From Psychrobacter aquimaris (GTDB lineage Bacteria > Pseudomonadota > Gammaproteobacteria > Pseudomonadales > Moraxellaceae): a stretch of 64,000 bases of DNA. The position numbers and the translations under genes were made by a program. Shown here piece after piece: positions 19,095 to 28,330 of this stretch. How positions within the stretch are numbered: the first letter of the stretch is position 1; each line of letters begins with the position of its first letter. Under the pieces are notes generated by a model. It searched no databases. It had not been told where the DNA came from and saw nothing but the letters and a program-made list of their open reading frames with translations. The DNA is taken from assembly GCF_016107525.1 (NCBI RefSeq), contig NZ_JABASR010000015.1:1-64000 (forward strand), written 5' to 3'.

Positions 19095-21860
19095 TCAATC
19101 ACATTTTCTGTAAGCAGCAGCAGGCTGCTCTCTTTGTACACTGAGACTGGTCATCAAGGCGGATTGTAATGCGTCAAGTCTAGCAGCAGATAGCGGTTCA
19201 TCATTTTGATCGCTGATATAAAACATATCTTCTGCGCGTTCGCCCAAAGTGGTGATACGCGCCGCATGCACCTCAATTTTCTCCTGCAAAAATACCTGCC
19301 CTACGCGTGCCAGTAGCCCTGGCTGATCAAGGGTCTCTAAGCTCATAATATGCTGATCGGACGCCTCATTAAACTCAAAATTAATCACTGTGGTCACTTC
19401 AAAATGTCTGAGCTGACGCGGCATACGCTTATTGGTAAGCTTCAGTACCGTGGGATCTTTAAAGGCATTAATTAGGCGCTGTTTCAGCTCTTGTTGACTG
19501 TCCTCATCCACCAATAGTGTACCACTAGGATCGAGCAGTACATAAGAGTCTAAAGCAAAATCGCGGGTAGCAGTAATGATGCGGGCATCTAAAACATCCA
19601 AGTTCATCTGATCGAATACGGCCATGGTAACGGCAAATAGATTCGTCTGATCTTGGGTGTAAACAAAGACCTGTACCGCATCGAGTGCCAGCTCGCGATG
19701 CTCACGCAGTACCACCAATGGCGGGCTATCCGCATTAGAGGCAAGACCAATCGGCGGATGGTTCAAAATGGCTTCGGTATGCCATAAGATATCTTCAGGA
19801 ATCTCTCTCAAGAAATATTCATCACCCAAATCATCCCATAGCCTCAAGACCTCATCGCGATTCATGTGTTGATTGTTGACATTATCGAGCATCACTAAGG
19901 CTTGGGTGCGGGTGGCACTGATCATATCTTGGCGGTTAGTGGGTGCATCGATATCAGCGCGCAGAATGCGCCGAGTTTGTGAGTATAACTGTTTCATCAA
20001 TGTGGCACGCCAGCTGTTCCACAACTGTGGATTGGTCGCATTCATATCCGCAACGGTGAGCACGTATAAATGATTGAGGTGGGTGACATTACCGACTAAG
20101 TTGGCAAAAATAGTGACCACCTCTGGATCTGAGATGTCCTTTTTCTGAGCAGTCATCGACATTAATAAATGATAGCGAGTGAGCCAACCAACCAATTTGG
20201 CATCTGCCACACTCATGCCATGTGCCAAACAAAAATCAAACGACTCGGTTTGACCAAGCTCACTATGGTTGCCACCGCGACCTTTGGCAATATCATGGAA
20301 CATGGCTGCCAGTACCAAGATTTCTTTGCGCTCGATACGTTGAAAGATAGAGCTGACCAATGGGAAATCTTCATAGAAACGTGGGTCAGTGAAGCGATGC
20401 AAAATTCGAATTAAAAATAAGGTGTGCGCATCAACGGTATAACGGTGAAATAAATCATATTGCATGAGACCAGTTACTTGGGCGAAAGCAGGAATATAAC
20501 TGCCTAAAACGCCGTAGCGATTCATGGCACGCAGGCGATGAAACAGATAATTCTGCTCTTTTAAATTAGCTAAAAAGAGCGCTTGGTGAGTGGGGTTATC
20601 ACGGTAGACTTGATCGATGCCACGCGCGGCGATTTTTAGCGCACGCAACGTATGAGTGCGCACGTTTTTGATACCGTACTGACCCATTAGTAAAAACATC
20701 TCTAAGATAGAGTCAGGATGCTGAGCAAAAACCCGATGATGCGCCATGGCTATTTGATCACCGATTTGGTTAAAGCGGGCATTGATTGGCTGCTTTTTCG
20801 GACGCTCATCATCAGGTAACTGTGGCTCTATAATCGTCTCGTAATAGTGATTGGTCAACATCTCAGACAGCGTCGATATCTGCATGGCACAGCGATAATA
20901 GTCGCGCATAAAACGCTCGACCGCGGCATTTGGTTGATCGTCTGGCTGCGTCTCATAACCCATCAACTGGGCAATCTCACGCTGATAATCAAACAGCAGC
21001 TTGTTTTCGTTGCGACCAGTCAAAACATGCAGGTAATGACGTATTTGCCATAAATAGCCTTCTGCAAAATTCAGTTCATCAAATTCTTTTTCAGTCAAAA
21101 AGTTTTGTTGTACTAAGTCATAGAGCTTACCCACTCGAAAATAACGTTTGGTCACCCAGCCGATGATGTGAATGTCGCGCAGACCACCAGGGGCGGTTTT
21201 TATATTGGGCTCAAGGTTGTACTCTGTGGCATTGTGCTGTAGATGTCGCGCTTTAGCTTCTGCGATTTTTACTTCAAAAAACTCACGTGGCGACCATTGT
21301 TTATTGACAATTTGAACGGGCACATCCTGTAAAGCCTCATTGCCAGTCAGTAGCCGAGCTTCTAGCTGGGCACTGGCAATGGTGTGATCAAGCGCCGCCT
21401 CTAAAGCATCATTGACACTACGTACCGAGAGAGCAGGCTCCAGCCCTATATCCCACAATAGCGCCACCAACCGATCTATTTTGCCACTGGCATCATCACC
21501 AATCTCATCAGGGGAGAGCAATAAAATGTCGATATCTGAATAAAGCGACAGCTCGCCGCGACCATACCCGCCAGTCGCGAACAATGCCAAATCTGTTTTA
21601 TCCAGCTCAAACCAATTGAACAAGGCAATCAGCAATTCGTCGATAGCCCCAGAGCGTGCCGCGACCAATTGACGAATATTGGTACCGCGTTCAAGTGCAC
21701 GGTTAATATCGTGATTAATTTGAGTCAACCATTGAGGAATACCCAGTAGCGACTTTTCAGTGACAGGGGTATCTGCTAGTAGTGACGCATTTGTCGCTAT
21801 ATCATTTGATAGTAGAGGTAAAGGTGTCAGATCGATAGAAGCGACATCACAATTAAACAT
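19095..21860 (-). CDS. glnD: Bifunctional [protein-PII] uridylyltransferase/uridylyl-removing enzyme
   Basis: GlnD is the glutamine sensor that uridylylates or de-uridylylates PII, controlling glutamine synthetase and nitrogen regulation. The 921-aa protein has the nucleotidyltransferase core GGYGRGELSLYSDIDILL (metal ligands D109 and D111), a helical domain, the HD phosphohydrolase with H522-D523 in MFHDIAKGRGGNHSELG, and two C-terminal ACT domains (about 715-790 and 825-900). Length is normal for the family. It runs from just downstream of map on the same strand, separated from it by a terminator, so it probably has its own promoter near 21870-21940. Confidence 0.96.
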   Translation of the reverse strand: MFNCDVASIDLTPLPLLSNDIATNASLLADTPVTEKSLLGIPQWLTQINHDINRALERGTNIRQLVAARSGAIDELLIALFNWFELDKTDLALFATGGYGRGELSLYSDIDILLLSPDEIGDDASGKIDRLVALLWDIGLEPALSVRSVNDALEAALDHTIASAQLEARLLTGNEALQDVPVQIVNKQWSPREFFEVKIAEAKARHLQHNATEYNLEPNIKTAPGGLRDIHIIGWVTKRYFRVGKLYDLVQQNFLTEKEFDELNFAEGYLWQIRHYLHVLTGRNENKLLFDYQREIAQLMGYETQPDDQPNAAVERFMRDYYRCAMQISTLSEMLTNHYYETIIEPQLPDDERPKKQPINARFNQIGDQIAMAHHRVFAQHPDSILEMFLLMGQYGIKNVRTHTLRALKIAARGIDQVYRDNPTHQALFLANLKEQNYLFHRLRAMNRYGVLGSYIPAFAQVTGLMQYDLFHRYTVDAHTLFLIRILHRFTDPRFYEDFPLVSSIFQRIERKEILVLAAMFHDIAKGRGGNHSELGQTESFDFCLAHGMSVADAKLVGWLTRYHLLMSMTAQKKDISDPEVVTIFANLVGNVTHLNHLYVLTVADMNATNPQLWNSWRATLMKQLYSQTRRILRADIDAPTNRQDMISATRTQALVMLDNVNNQHMNRDEVLRLWDDLGDEYFLREIPEDILWHTEAILNHPPIGLASNADSPPLVVLREHRELALDAVQVFVYTQDQTNLFAVTMAVFDQMNLDVLDARIITATRDFALDSYVLLDPSGTLLVDEDSQQELKQRLINAFKDPTVLKLTNKRMPRQLRHFEVTTVINFEFNEASDQHIMSLETLDQPGLLARVGQVFLQEKIEVHAARITTLGERAEDMFYISDQNDEPLSAARLDALQSALMTSLSVQREQPAAAYRKCD

Positions 21861-21943
21861 GAGTGTTATCCAGTTAAGAATTTAAAAGTAGATCGTTAAA
21901 ACTAAAAATGTAGGCAGCATTTACTATATTTAATTATAGTCCA

Positions 21944-21974
21944 AAAAAAAGACCGCCTAGGCGATCTTTTTTGA
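21944..21974 (-). terminator. Bidirectional terminator between map and glnD
   Basis: AAAAAAGACCGCC and GGCGATCTTTTTT form a stem with a two-base loop and one mismatch, directly at the map stop codon. On the minus strand the hairpin is followed by eight T, so it ends map transcription before glnD. Confidence 0.8.
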
Positions 21975-21976
21975 TA

Positions 21977-22771
21977 TTACTGGGTCAAAAAACTTAAATC
22001 TTCTTCAGGGCGCGTGGTAAATACCTCACAGCCATTATCTGTCACGACCATAGTGTGCTCCCACTGCGCAGATAGCTTGCGGTCTTTAGTAATTGCTGTC
22101 CATTCGTCAGGCAAGATCTTGGTTTGCCATGTACCTTGGTTAATCATCGGCTCGATGGTAAAGGTCATGCCTGTTTTTAGCTCAAAGCCCGTGCCTTTTT
22201 TGCCATAATGCATGACTTGCGGCTCGTGATGGAACTCATTACTAATGCCGTGACCACAGAACTCACGAACGATACTAAAGCGTTCAGGTTCGACCACTGC
22301 TTGAATCGCAGCACCAACGTCGCCTAGACGCGCACCGTTTTTGACGACACTCATGCCAGCATATAAGGCATCCTGTGCCACTTTGCAGATACGCTGCGCC
22401 ATGATAGAGCCGTTACCAACGATCCACATCTTTGAGGTATCGCCATAGTAGCCATCTTTTATCACAGTCACATCGATATTGATGATGTCACCATCTTTGA
22501 GTAGCTTGTTTTCGGCTGGAATACCGTGACAAACCACATGGTTAATCGAGGTACAAATTGATTTTGGGAAGCCATTGTAGTTGAGCGGTGCAGGAATAGC
22601 TTGTTGCACATTAACGATATAGTCATGGGCGATTTGGTTAAGTGCCTCGGTACTGATGCCAACTCGAACGTGCTCATCGAGCATGACAAGGACATCACTG
22701 GCAAGTTTACCGGCTACGCGCATTTTTTCTATGGCTTCTGGGGACTGGATAAGGGATTTTTTAGTCATCAT
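21977..22771 (-). CDS. map: Type I methionine aminopeptidase
   Basis: Removes the initiator Met from nascent proteins in the cytoplasm. The 264-aa type I protein carries the five metal ligands in recognisable contexts: D in NIDVTVIKDGYYGD (two Asp), H in EFCGHGISNEFHHEP, E in TFTIEPMI and E in WEHTMVVTDNG. SINHVVCHGIPAENK, which holds the substrate-side His, is also present. No N-terminal extension. Divergent from the lipase operon across about 295 bases. Confidence 0.96.
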   Translation of the reverse strand: MMTKKSLIQSPEAIEKMRVAGKLASDVLVMLDEHVRVGISTEALNQIAHDYIVNVQQAIPAPLNYNGFPKSICTSINHVVCHGIPAENKLLKDGDIINIDVTVIKDGYYGDTSKMWIVGNGSIMAQRICKVAQDALYAGMSVVKNGARLGDVGAAIQAVVEPERFSIVREFCGHGISNEFHHEPQVMHYGKKGTGFELKTGMTFTIEPMINQGTWQTKILPDEWTAITKDRKLSAQWEHTMVVTDNGCEVFTTRPEEDLSFLTQ

Positions 22772-23066
22772 TATATTACTTATAGTTATGGAGTTAATGG
22801 CTTGAATTATAACATAAATGAAGACGTCGCTGTTTTACGTTAAGTGATAGCGAACCTATCATTATTATTGATAATAATTGCTTTACAGCGAAGAAGGGGC
22901 AGTTATGACCCTCTAGTCACGATAATATATTCATATTTTGACAATTTAGTTGAATGTTGCAGACGATATAAGTAATGTAATTTTGCATGCTAAAGGAATT
23001 AGCCGCAATCTTTACCGATGTTATGAGGTAAATATAACCAAAATTAATGATAACAAGGATGTTGTT

Positions 23067-24143
23067 ATGACGCTTTCTTCATACGCTCGTGCAGCTCTCA
23101 CGCCGAGAGCATTTTTACCAATACTGGGTTCCATCAGTACGGGTGTCATCTTGATGACACTGCAAACCACCTCAGCTCAAGCAGCAGGCCAATACTATAA
23201 TTGTGCCAATGCCAATGGCTGTACGCTAGTCGATAGCAAGTATTTTACCTCTAGTTATACCAAAACTCAGTATCCAGTGGTGATGGCTCATGGACTTGGC
23301 GGCTTCACCAAGCTGTTTGGGGTCATTGATTACTTCAATGAGATTCCTCAAGAGTTGATGAAAGGCGGCTCAGAGGTATATAGCACCAAAACGTCAGCGG
23401 TTAATAATAGCGAAGTGCGCGGCGAGCAGCTATTACAGCAAGTCAAAACTATCACTGCCATCTCAGGCGACCCTAAAGTCAATTTGTTTGGGCACAGTCA
23501 AGGCGGTATAGATATTCGCTATGTCGCTGGTGTCGCGCCAAAATACGTCGCATCAGTCACAGCAGTATCAAGCCCAGAGCAAGGCTCAAAAACGGCCGAT
23601 TTTGTCAAAAATACCCTTGAGCCAAACAACACCACAGGCAATCCGTCAAACATCACCACACAGTTAGTATCAGGCGTGTTCAATTTGATTGGTGGCTTTA
23701 CAGATATTGGTTCGGGTATCAGTTTTAAACAGATACAAGAGCAAGATGGCTGGCAAGCGCTCGTGGCTCTATCGACCGATGGCGCTGCTCGTTTCAATGC
23801 TAAATTTCCTGCGGCAATGCCAAAAAACTATTGTGGTCAGCCGACCAGTACTGCCGTCAATGGTATCAAATACTATTCGTTCAGTGGGGTTGGACAAATA
23901 ACCAGCGCACTCGATCCTAGCGATTATCTACTTGCAGCAACAAGTGTACCTTTTGCCGGAGAGTCGAATGATGGGTTGGTATCTGCTTGCTCAAGTCGTC
24001 TTGGTTATGTAATTCGTGATAATTACATCATGAACCATTTGGATTCAGCGGATCAAGTATTAGGTCTGACCGCATGGGGAGAGTCTGAGCCAAAATCTAT
24101 CTATCGTACTCAGGTCAATCGTCTCAAAAATGCTAACCTTTAA
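23067..24143 (+). CDS. lipA: Secreted triacylglycerol lipase (foldase-dependent)
   Basis: An extracellular alpha/beta-hydrolase lipase of 358 aa. The N-terminal 35 or so residues are a long signal peptide ending SAQA-AGQ, pointing to Sec export. The nucleophile S144 sits in GHSQGG, with the oxyanion block VVMAHGLGG upstream. The acid Asp and catalytic His are expected in GESNDGLVSACSSRLG and MNHLDSADQV. The frame is open back to 22950, but AAGGA at 23054-23058 fixes the ATG at 23067. The gene 28 bases downstream encodes its steric chaperone, the arrangement of bacterial lipase families I.1/I.2. Confidence 0.92.
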   Translation: MTLSSYARAALTPRAFLPILGSISTGVILMTLQTTSAQAAGQYYNCANANGCTLVDSKYFTSSYTKTQYPVVMAHGLGGFTKLFGVIDYFNEIPQELMKGGSEVYSTKTSAVNNSEVRGEQLLQQVKTITAISGDPKVNLFGHSQGGIDIRYVAGVAPKYVASVTAVSSPEQGSKTADFVKNTLEPNNTTGNPSNITTQLVSGVFNLIGGFTDIGSGISFKQIQEQDGWQALVALSTDGAARFNAKFPAAMPKNYCGQPTSTAVNGIKYYSFSGVGQITSALDPSDYLLAATSVPFAGESNDGLVSACSSRLGYVIRDNYIMNHLDSADQVLGLTAWGESEPKSIYRTQVNRLKNANL

Positions 24144-24170
24144 GCTGACTTGTAAAAAGAACTCTCATTT

Positions 24171-25283
24171 ATGTCGAATAATCGCCGCCCAGCCTACTTA
24201 CCAATCGCTATAATCGCCGTGGTCATCATAGCTATCACTGCGGCGGTGATTATGTGGTTCAAACCGGACATTACACGTGTGGATCCAGAAAACCCAGTAT
24301 CCAATGCACTTGCTGATGAGTCTGAGAGCACACTATCAACTGCGCTGAATAGTGGCCAAGTAGTGCAAACGACTTCAGCTCAGAACCAGTCTCCATTTGT
24401 CACTGGATTGGAGGGTTTGCCGCGTTCATTAACAGGCACGCAAGTTGACGGCGAAATCATCATTGATGAAAACAAGCAGTTGGTCGTCACTGAAGGTCTA
24501 CGGCGTTTATTCGATTATTTTTTATCATCGTTAGGAGAGGAGGACGAAGCAGTTATTTTTGCGCGTGTCGAAAGTTATATCCGTCACCACACGCCAGAGC
24601 CTGCTGCCAGTCAAGCGGTCGCTATCTTTGACCAATATATTACGTATCTTAAAGCCATTCCTGAAATAGAACAACGTTATGGCAATCTGCAATTACAAGC
24701 GGCAAAAAGCGGTGAGCTGGATCTAAATGTCGTCGCTCAGAAAAAGCAAGATGTAGCCAAGTTGCGTCAGCAGTATTTTACGAAAGAAACCATTACCGCC
24801 TTCTTTAGTGCAGAAGATGAGTATGATGATTATAGTATGGAGATGGTCAGAATTGACCAAAATCAGCAGCTAACAGATGTGCAAAAAGAGGCAACGCGGC
24901 AGAACTACATTAGCCGCATGCCAGACAATACGATCAAAGCCAGTATCACTCAGCAAGCCAATCTGAACGAGCTGATGAATCGCACAACACAGATGCAAGC
25001 AAAAGGGGCAACGGCTCAGGAGTTTTATAACATGCGTCGTGATCTGGTAGGCGCTCCAGCTGCCGCACGTCTCGCGCAAGTCGATGCAGAGGATGCTAAC
25101 TTTGCTCAACGTTTCGACCAATATCAAGCCCAAAAACAGCGTTTATTAAACCAAAGCACGGATAAAGTACAAATACAAAACCAAATCAATCAAGTCGAAC
25201 AGCAATTATTTAATGAGGCTGAGCGCAAGCGTTTGTCAGGATATGCTGCTTTGCAACAACAGAACATCGCCAATCTAGAGTAA
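24171..25283 (+). CDS. lifO: Lipase chaperone / steric foldase
   Basis: A membrane-anchored periplasmic foldase that helps the neighbouring lipase reach its active form before type II secretion. The 370-aa protein starts with one membrane helix (about 9-30), a variable linker, and the foldase signature R111-R-L-F-D-Y116-FLSS. Long helices rich in Gln, Ala and Glu follow, as in the extended alpha-helical scaffold of Lif proteins. It starts 27 bases after the lipase stop. AAGAACTC is the nearest ribosome-site-like stretch. The pairing with lipA confirms both calls. Confidence 0.92.
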   Translation: MSNNRRPAYLPIAIIAVVIIAITAAVIMWFKPDITRVDPENPVSNALADESESTLSTALNSGQVVQTTSAQNQSPFVTGLEGLPRSLTGTQVDGEIIIDENKQLVVTEGLRRLFDYFLSSLGEEDEAVIFARVESYIRHHTPEPAASQAVAIFDQYITYLKAIPEIEQRYGNLQLQAAKSGELDLNVVAQKKQDVAKLRQQYFTKETITAFFSAEDEYDDYSMEMVRIDQNQQLTDVQKEATRQNYISRMPDNTIKASITQQANLNELMNRTTQMQAKGATAQEFYNMRRDLVGAPAAARLAQVDAEDANFAQRFDQYQAQKQRLLNQSTDKVQIQNQINQVEQQLFNEAERKRLSGYAALQQQNIANLE

Positions 25284-25597
25284 TGCCTAGAATGAATGAG
25301 CAAAACGATAGTTTTAATGAGAAATCGTTGATTTTTAGAGGATGTTCGAGAAGTTATATAAAAAGTGTTAGCAGTTAATGTACCGTCTAACAATAGAGGT
25401 TAGCAAAAAGACTATAGAGCGCAACAAATATCAGGGTAATCATACACTCAACCTATAATGACAGTGAGGCATCAGTTGTTCATAATAGCCACATTGTTTA
25501 GGTTAATAAATAAAACAATCAATTAATCATAATAAAAAACTAATATTTAGTATGAAAGCTATTTTTTATTCTAAATTAAACCACTAAAGGAGCTTAT
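25284..25597. other. AT-rich spacer between lifO and a META lipoprotein
   Basis: 314 bases with no open frame of note. It should hold the promoter for the lipoprotein gene at 25598. No convincing terminator for lipA-lifO was found. Confidence 0.4.
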
Positions 25598-26086
25598 ATG
25601 AAAAACATGACTAAAATGATGATGGCAGCGACGCTTGCGGTAGGTACATTGGCTGCTGGTTGCCAAACTACTCCTAGCGTAACCGCCCCAGTGACTCAAC
25701 CAATTACTTCTAATGCACTACAAGCATATGATTGGCAGCTTGTTGATGCTAAGCGTACGAATGGCGAAAAGGTGACTCAGTTATTCTTTAATCCATCTAA
25801 ACCTTTAACGTTGAAATTCTTCAAAGATGCTGGTAATGACCGCGTTACCTTTGTTAATACTTGTAATAACATGGGTGCTGAGTACAAGGTTGTGAATGGC
25901 AATGTCGTATTAGGTAATGTTTTATCTACTATGATGGCCTGCCCTGAGCCGCAAGCGAGTTTCGATACAGCGACTTTAGCGACCGTACAAGGTAAATATA
26001 GCATCAGCAAAAATGCCAATAATACGCCTATCTTAACTATTACCAATAGCAATCAAGTTGCCCATTTCAAAGCCATTGCTAAATAA
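25598..26086 (+). CDS. META-domain lipoprotein (HslJ-like)
   Basis: A 162-aa envelope lipoprotein. The lipobox LAAG-C22 follows a short signal peptide. A META/DUF306 domain fills residues 40-160, with NTCNNMGAEYKVVNGNVVLG and TMMACPEP as the usual conserved segments. HslJ-type META proteins are linked to heat-shock and novobiocin tolerance in E. coli; the exact role here is inferred. An excellent AAAGGAG ribosome site sits seven bases before the ATG. Monocistronic, ended by a terminator at 26175. Confidence 0.85.
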   Translation: MKNMTKMMMAATLAVGTLAAGCQTTPSVTAPVTQPITSNALQAYDWQLVDAKRTNGEKVTQLFFNPSKPLTLKFFKDAGNDRVTFVNTCNNMGAEYKVVNGNVVLGNVLSTMMACPEPQASFDTATLATVQGKYSISKNANNTPILTITNSNQVAHFKAIAK

Positions 26087-26174
26087 TCCAATCATCACAG
26101 ATGATTAAATAGTATTTGCTAAAAGCAATGTTAAATAAAAGCGATGCTATATAAAAGTCAGATGTAATTTGAAG

Positions 26175-26208
26175 AATGCCTCACTATCTAGTGGGGTATT
26201 TTTTTTGT
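26175..26208 (+). terminator. Rho-independent terminator
   Basis: ATGCCTCACTA and TAGTGGGGTAT form an 11-bp stem with two G-T pairs and a two-base loop, followed by nine T. It ends the META lipoprotein transcript. Confidence 0.82.
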
Positions 26209-26354
26209 CCAAAATTTGGCATGGTTTACGCTACACTGTCATTGGCTGCTAAGTAACGTTTTTAGACTACGATATTTTAATGCACTCAATATTTTAACCT
26301 TACTTATCGATATTCTCAGTACGTAATAATCAACGCTTTATTGGACGTTACCTT

Positions 26355-27374
26355 ATGTCAAAAATGCTTGTATCAAAATCATCCGTCAATATACGCATGA
26401 CAAGTAATATCACTGCACTAACGACTTTTATGCTATTAACGGGTTGTCAGACGCTGCCGAATACAATGTCTAAAGCGATTCAAGCGTCTGCTAATCATAT
26501 GAGTGCGAGTCGTCATCCACTAACGGCGCGAATGCCAGCGATAGATCGGCAAGGGCGCATTGCTTACGTCGAGGAGCAAGGGTTGGGAATAGCCAAAGTA
26601 TCGACACTCTATAGTATCCGTCCCGATGGCAGTGATCGTCAGCTTATCGATCAGATCAATGGCTATATCTATGCGCCAGCGTGGTCGACTGATGGGCAAC
26701 TGCTTGCTTATAGCAAACAAGCGCCGCGCCAGCATCCAAAGATTTATATTTACAATCGGGGCAATAGCACGCGCAATCTGGTAGTCAATGTCGAAGGCAG
26801 TAATATGTCAGCGTCATTCTCACCTGATGGTCAACATCTACTCTATAGCTCAACTGTCGGTGGCAATGCGGATATCTATGAGATGCGTTTGAGCGACGGT
26901 AGCACCAAGCAGCTCACGACCTTACCCAGTACAGAGGTTCAACCAAGCTATGCAGCCGATGGTAAAAGCTTTGTCTATACCAGTGATAAAGTTCGCGCGG
27001 GTCGTCCAAGTATCTATCGTTATACCTTTGCCACGGGTAATGCCGTACTCCTATCGACAGGTAGTTATGCCGCCAGTCCGCAGCTGAGTATGGATGGTCA
27101 GCGCATGGCTTACCTAAATGGTCGTAAGGCGGCCGTTATGACGCTGACGACTGGACAAGTCGTGAATCTAGCAGAGACTGGACTCGATGAACCCGCTCGT
27201 CTATCTCCCTCTGGAAACTATGTTGTCTATCCAACACGCCAGTCAAAAGTAGGTGGACAAACAGGGAAGAAAAATGGTGGAGATTTGGTTATACATTCGC
27301 TCTCAGGAAATACAAGTTACGCCATCAATAGTCAAAATGGTGGGGTCGTGCGCTCACCGATATGGGGTCGTTAA
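26355..27374 (+). CDS. TolB-like beta-propeller lipoprotein
   Basis: A 339-aa protein with a lipobox MLLTG-C at about residue 31 and a PD40/WD40-like beta-propeller made of repeated blades. Examples are GRIAYVEEQ-SIRPDGSDRQLI, YAPAWSTDGQLLAYSK, MSASFSPDGQHLLYSS, VQPSYAADGKSFVYTSD and ARLSPSGNYVVYPT. The propeller resembles the C-terminal half of TolB, but the TolB N-terminal domain and the tol-pal neighbours are missing, so it is not TolB itself. It may act as a periplasmic scaffold. A second in-frame ATG at 26397 would give a more standard-length signal peptide. Confidence 0.8.
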   Translation: MSKMLVSKSSVNIRMTSNITALTTFMLLTGCQTLPNTMSKAIQASANHMSASRHPLTARMPAIDRQGRIAYVEEQGLGIAKVSTLYSIRPDGSDRQLIDQINGYIYAPAWSTDGQLLAYSKQAPRQHPKIYIYNRGNSTRNLVVNVEGSNMSASFSPDGQHLLYSSTVGGNADIYEMRLSDGSTKQLTTLPSTEVQPSYAADGKSFVYTSDKVRAGRPSIYRYTFATGNAVLLSTGSYAASPQLSMDGQRMAYLNGRKAAVMTLTTGQVVNLAETGLDEPARLSPSGNYVVYPTRQSKVGGQTGKKNGGDLVIHSLSGNTSYAINSQNGGVVRSPIWGR

Positions 27375-27555
27375 CAGCCACAGCTATATATTATGTAATG
27401 AAATGTATATATAATCATTAATAAAGAAACATAAGTCGATTCTAGAAATATAGATATAACAGCATCAATTCGAGCAAACGTCATTCATGTCATACCAAAT
27501 TGTACAACCGAGTCATTAAGATACTAAATTAAGTGAGCAAGGGAGAGAAGGTTTA

Positions 27556-28212
27556 ATGCAAGAAGCTTTTTTAGTATTCATCACTAAAATCAGTTTATAT
27601 CCCACGATTATTTTTACTGGGCTTGTGATGTTCGTTACCTTATATTGGGTCGTATCTTTACTCGGTATGGCAGATATGGATAGCGTAGAGCTTGGGGAGT
27701 CAGGCGGTGATGCTGATGTTGCTAACTTATCATCGACTGGTTTTTTCACGGGTCTCATGCTCAAGTTTGGTCTTTATGGCGTTCCTTTAATCATCATACT
27801 AAGCTTAGTTAGTTTGATCGGTTGGCTGCTCAGTTACCTATATACCAGTTTTTTACACCAGTATTTTGACTCAGGCATTCTGTATTATTTGTTCGGCACA
27901 GGGGCACTCGTTTTTGTCTTGGTCGTATCGATGTGGTTGACCGGTCTTATCATCTCGCCCATCCGCAAAAATATCGCCAAAATCCCCAAGCGCAATTCGT
28001 CTAGTAATGTGGGTAAAATCGCTGTTGTGCGCACGCTCAGTGTGACCGACAAACATGGCGAAGCAGTGCTCAATGATGGCGGCGCAGGATTGATACTCAA
28101 GATTCGCTCAGACATCAATGATAATTCACTAAAACAAGGCGATAAGGTGGTATTGGTAGAGTATTTGGATGAGGCCAATACCTATCGCGTAACGCCAGTT
28201 AAAGACAAATAA
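27556..28212 (+). CDS. YqiJ/NfeD-like OB-fold membrane protein
   Basis: A 218-aa inner-membrane protein with three hydrophobic helices (about 12-35, 73-95, 112-135) and a C-terminal small beta-barrel (about 150-215, KIAVVRTLSVTDKHGEAVLNDGGAG onward) like the OB domain of NfeD proteins. Proteins of this type are almost always encoded beside a flotillin/SPFH protein, as here and as in E. coli yqiJ-yqiK. They are thought to partner flotillin in membrane microdomains. AGAAGG precedes the ATG by six bases. First gene of the flotillin/AAA block. Confidence 0.82.
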   Translation: MQEAFLVFITKISLYPTIIFTGLVMFVTLYWVVSLLGMADMDSVELGESGGDADVANLSSTGFFTGLMLKFGLYGVPLIIILSLVSLIGWLLSYLYTSFLHQYFDSGILYYLFGTGALVFVLVVSMWLTGLIISPIRKNIAKIPKRNSSSNVGKIAVVRTLSVTDKHGEAVLNDGGAGLILKIRSDINDNSLKQGDKVVLVEYLDEANTYRVTPVKDK

Positions 28213-28330
28213 CGCTCATCAATGATATTGGTCAGTGAATGGTGGCTTAATAACATATAAAAAATAAGCATTTAGTAAATATAGCAAGGGTTTTAAATTC
28301 GCTTGGAATGTTTTAATTAAAGGAATGGAT

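Noticed and set aside
22860-22885. A Fur-box-like AT-rich dyad before the lipase gene
   Set aside because: Only partial agreement with the 7-1-7 consensus, and such patterns are frequent in AT-rich DNA.
22950-23066. Extended N-terminus of the lipase (39 residues)
   Set aside because: Non-ATG start, no ribosome site, and it would bury the signal peptide; AAGGA supports 23067.
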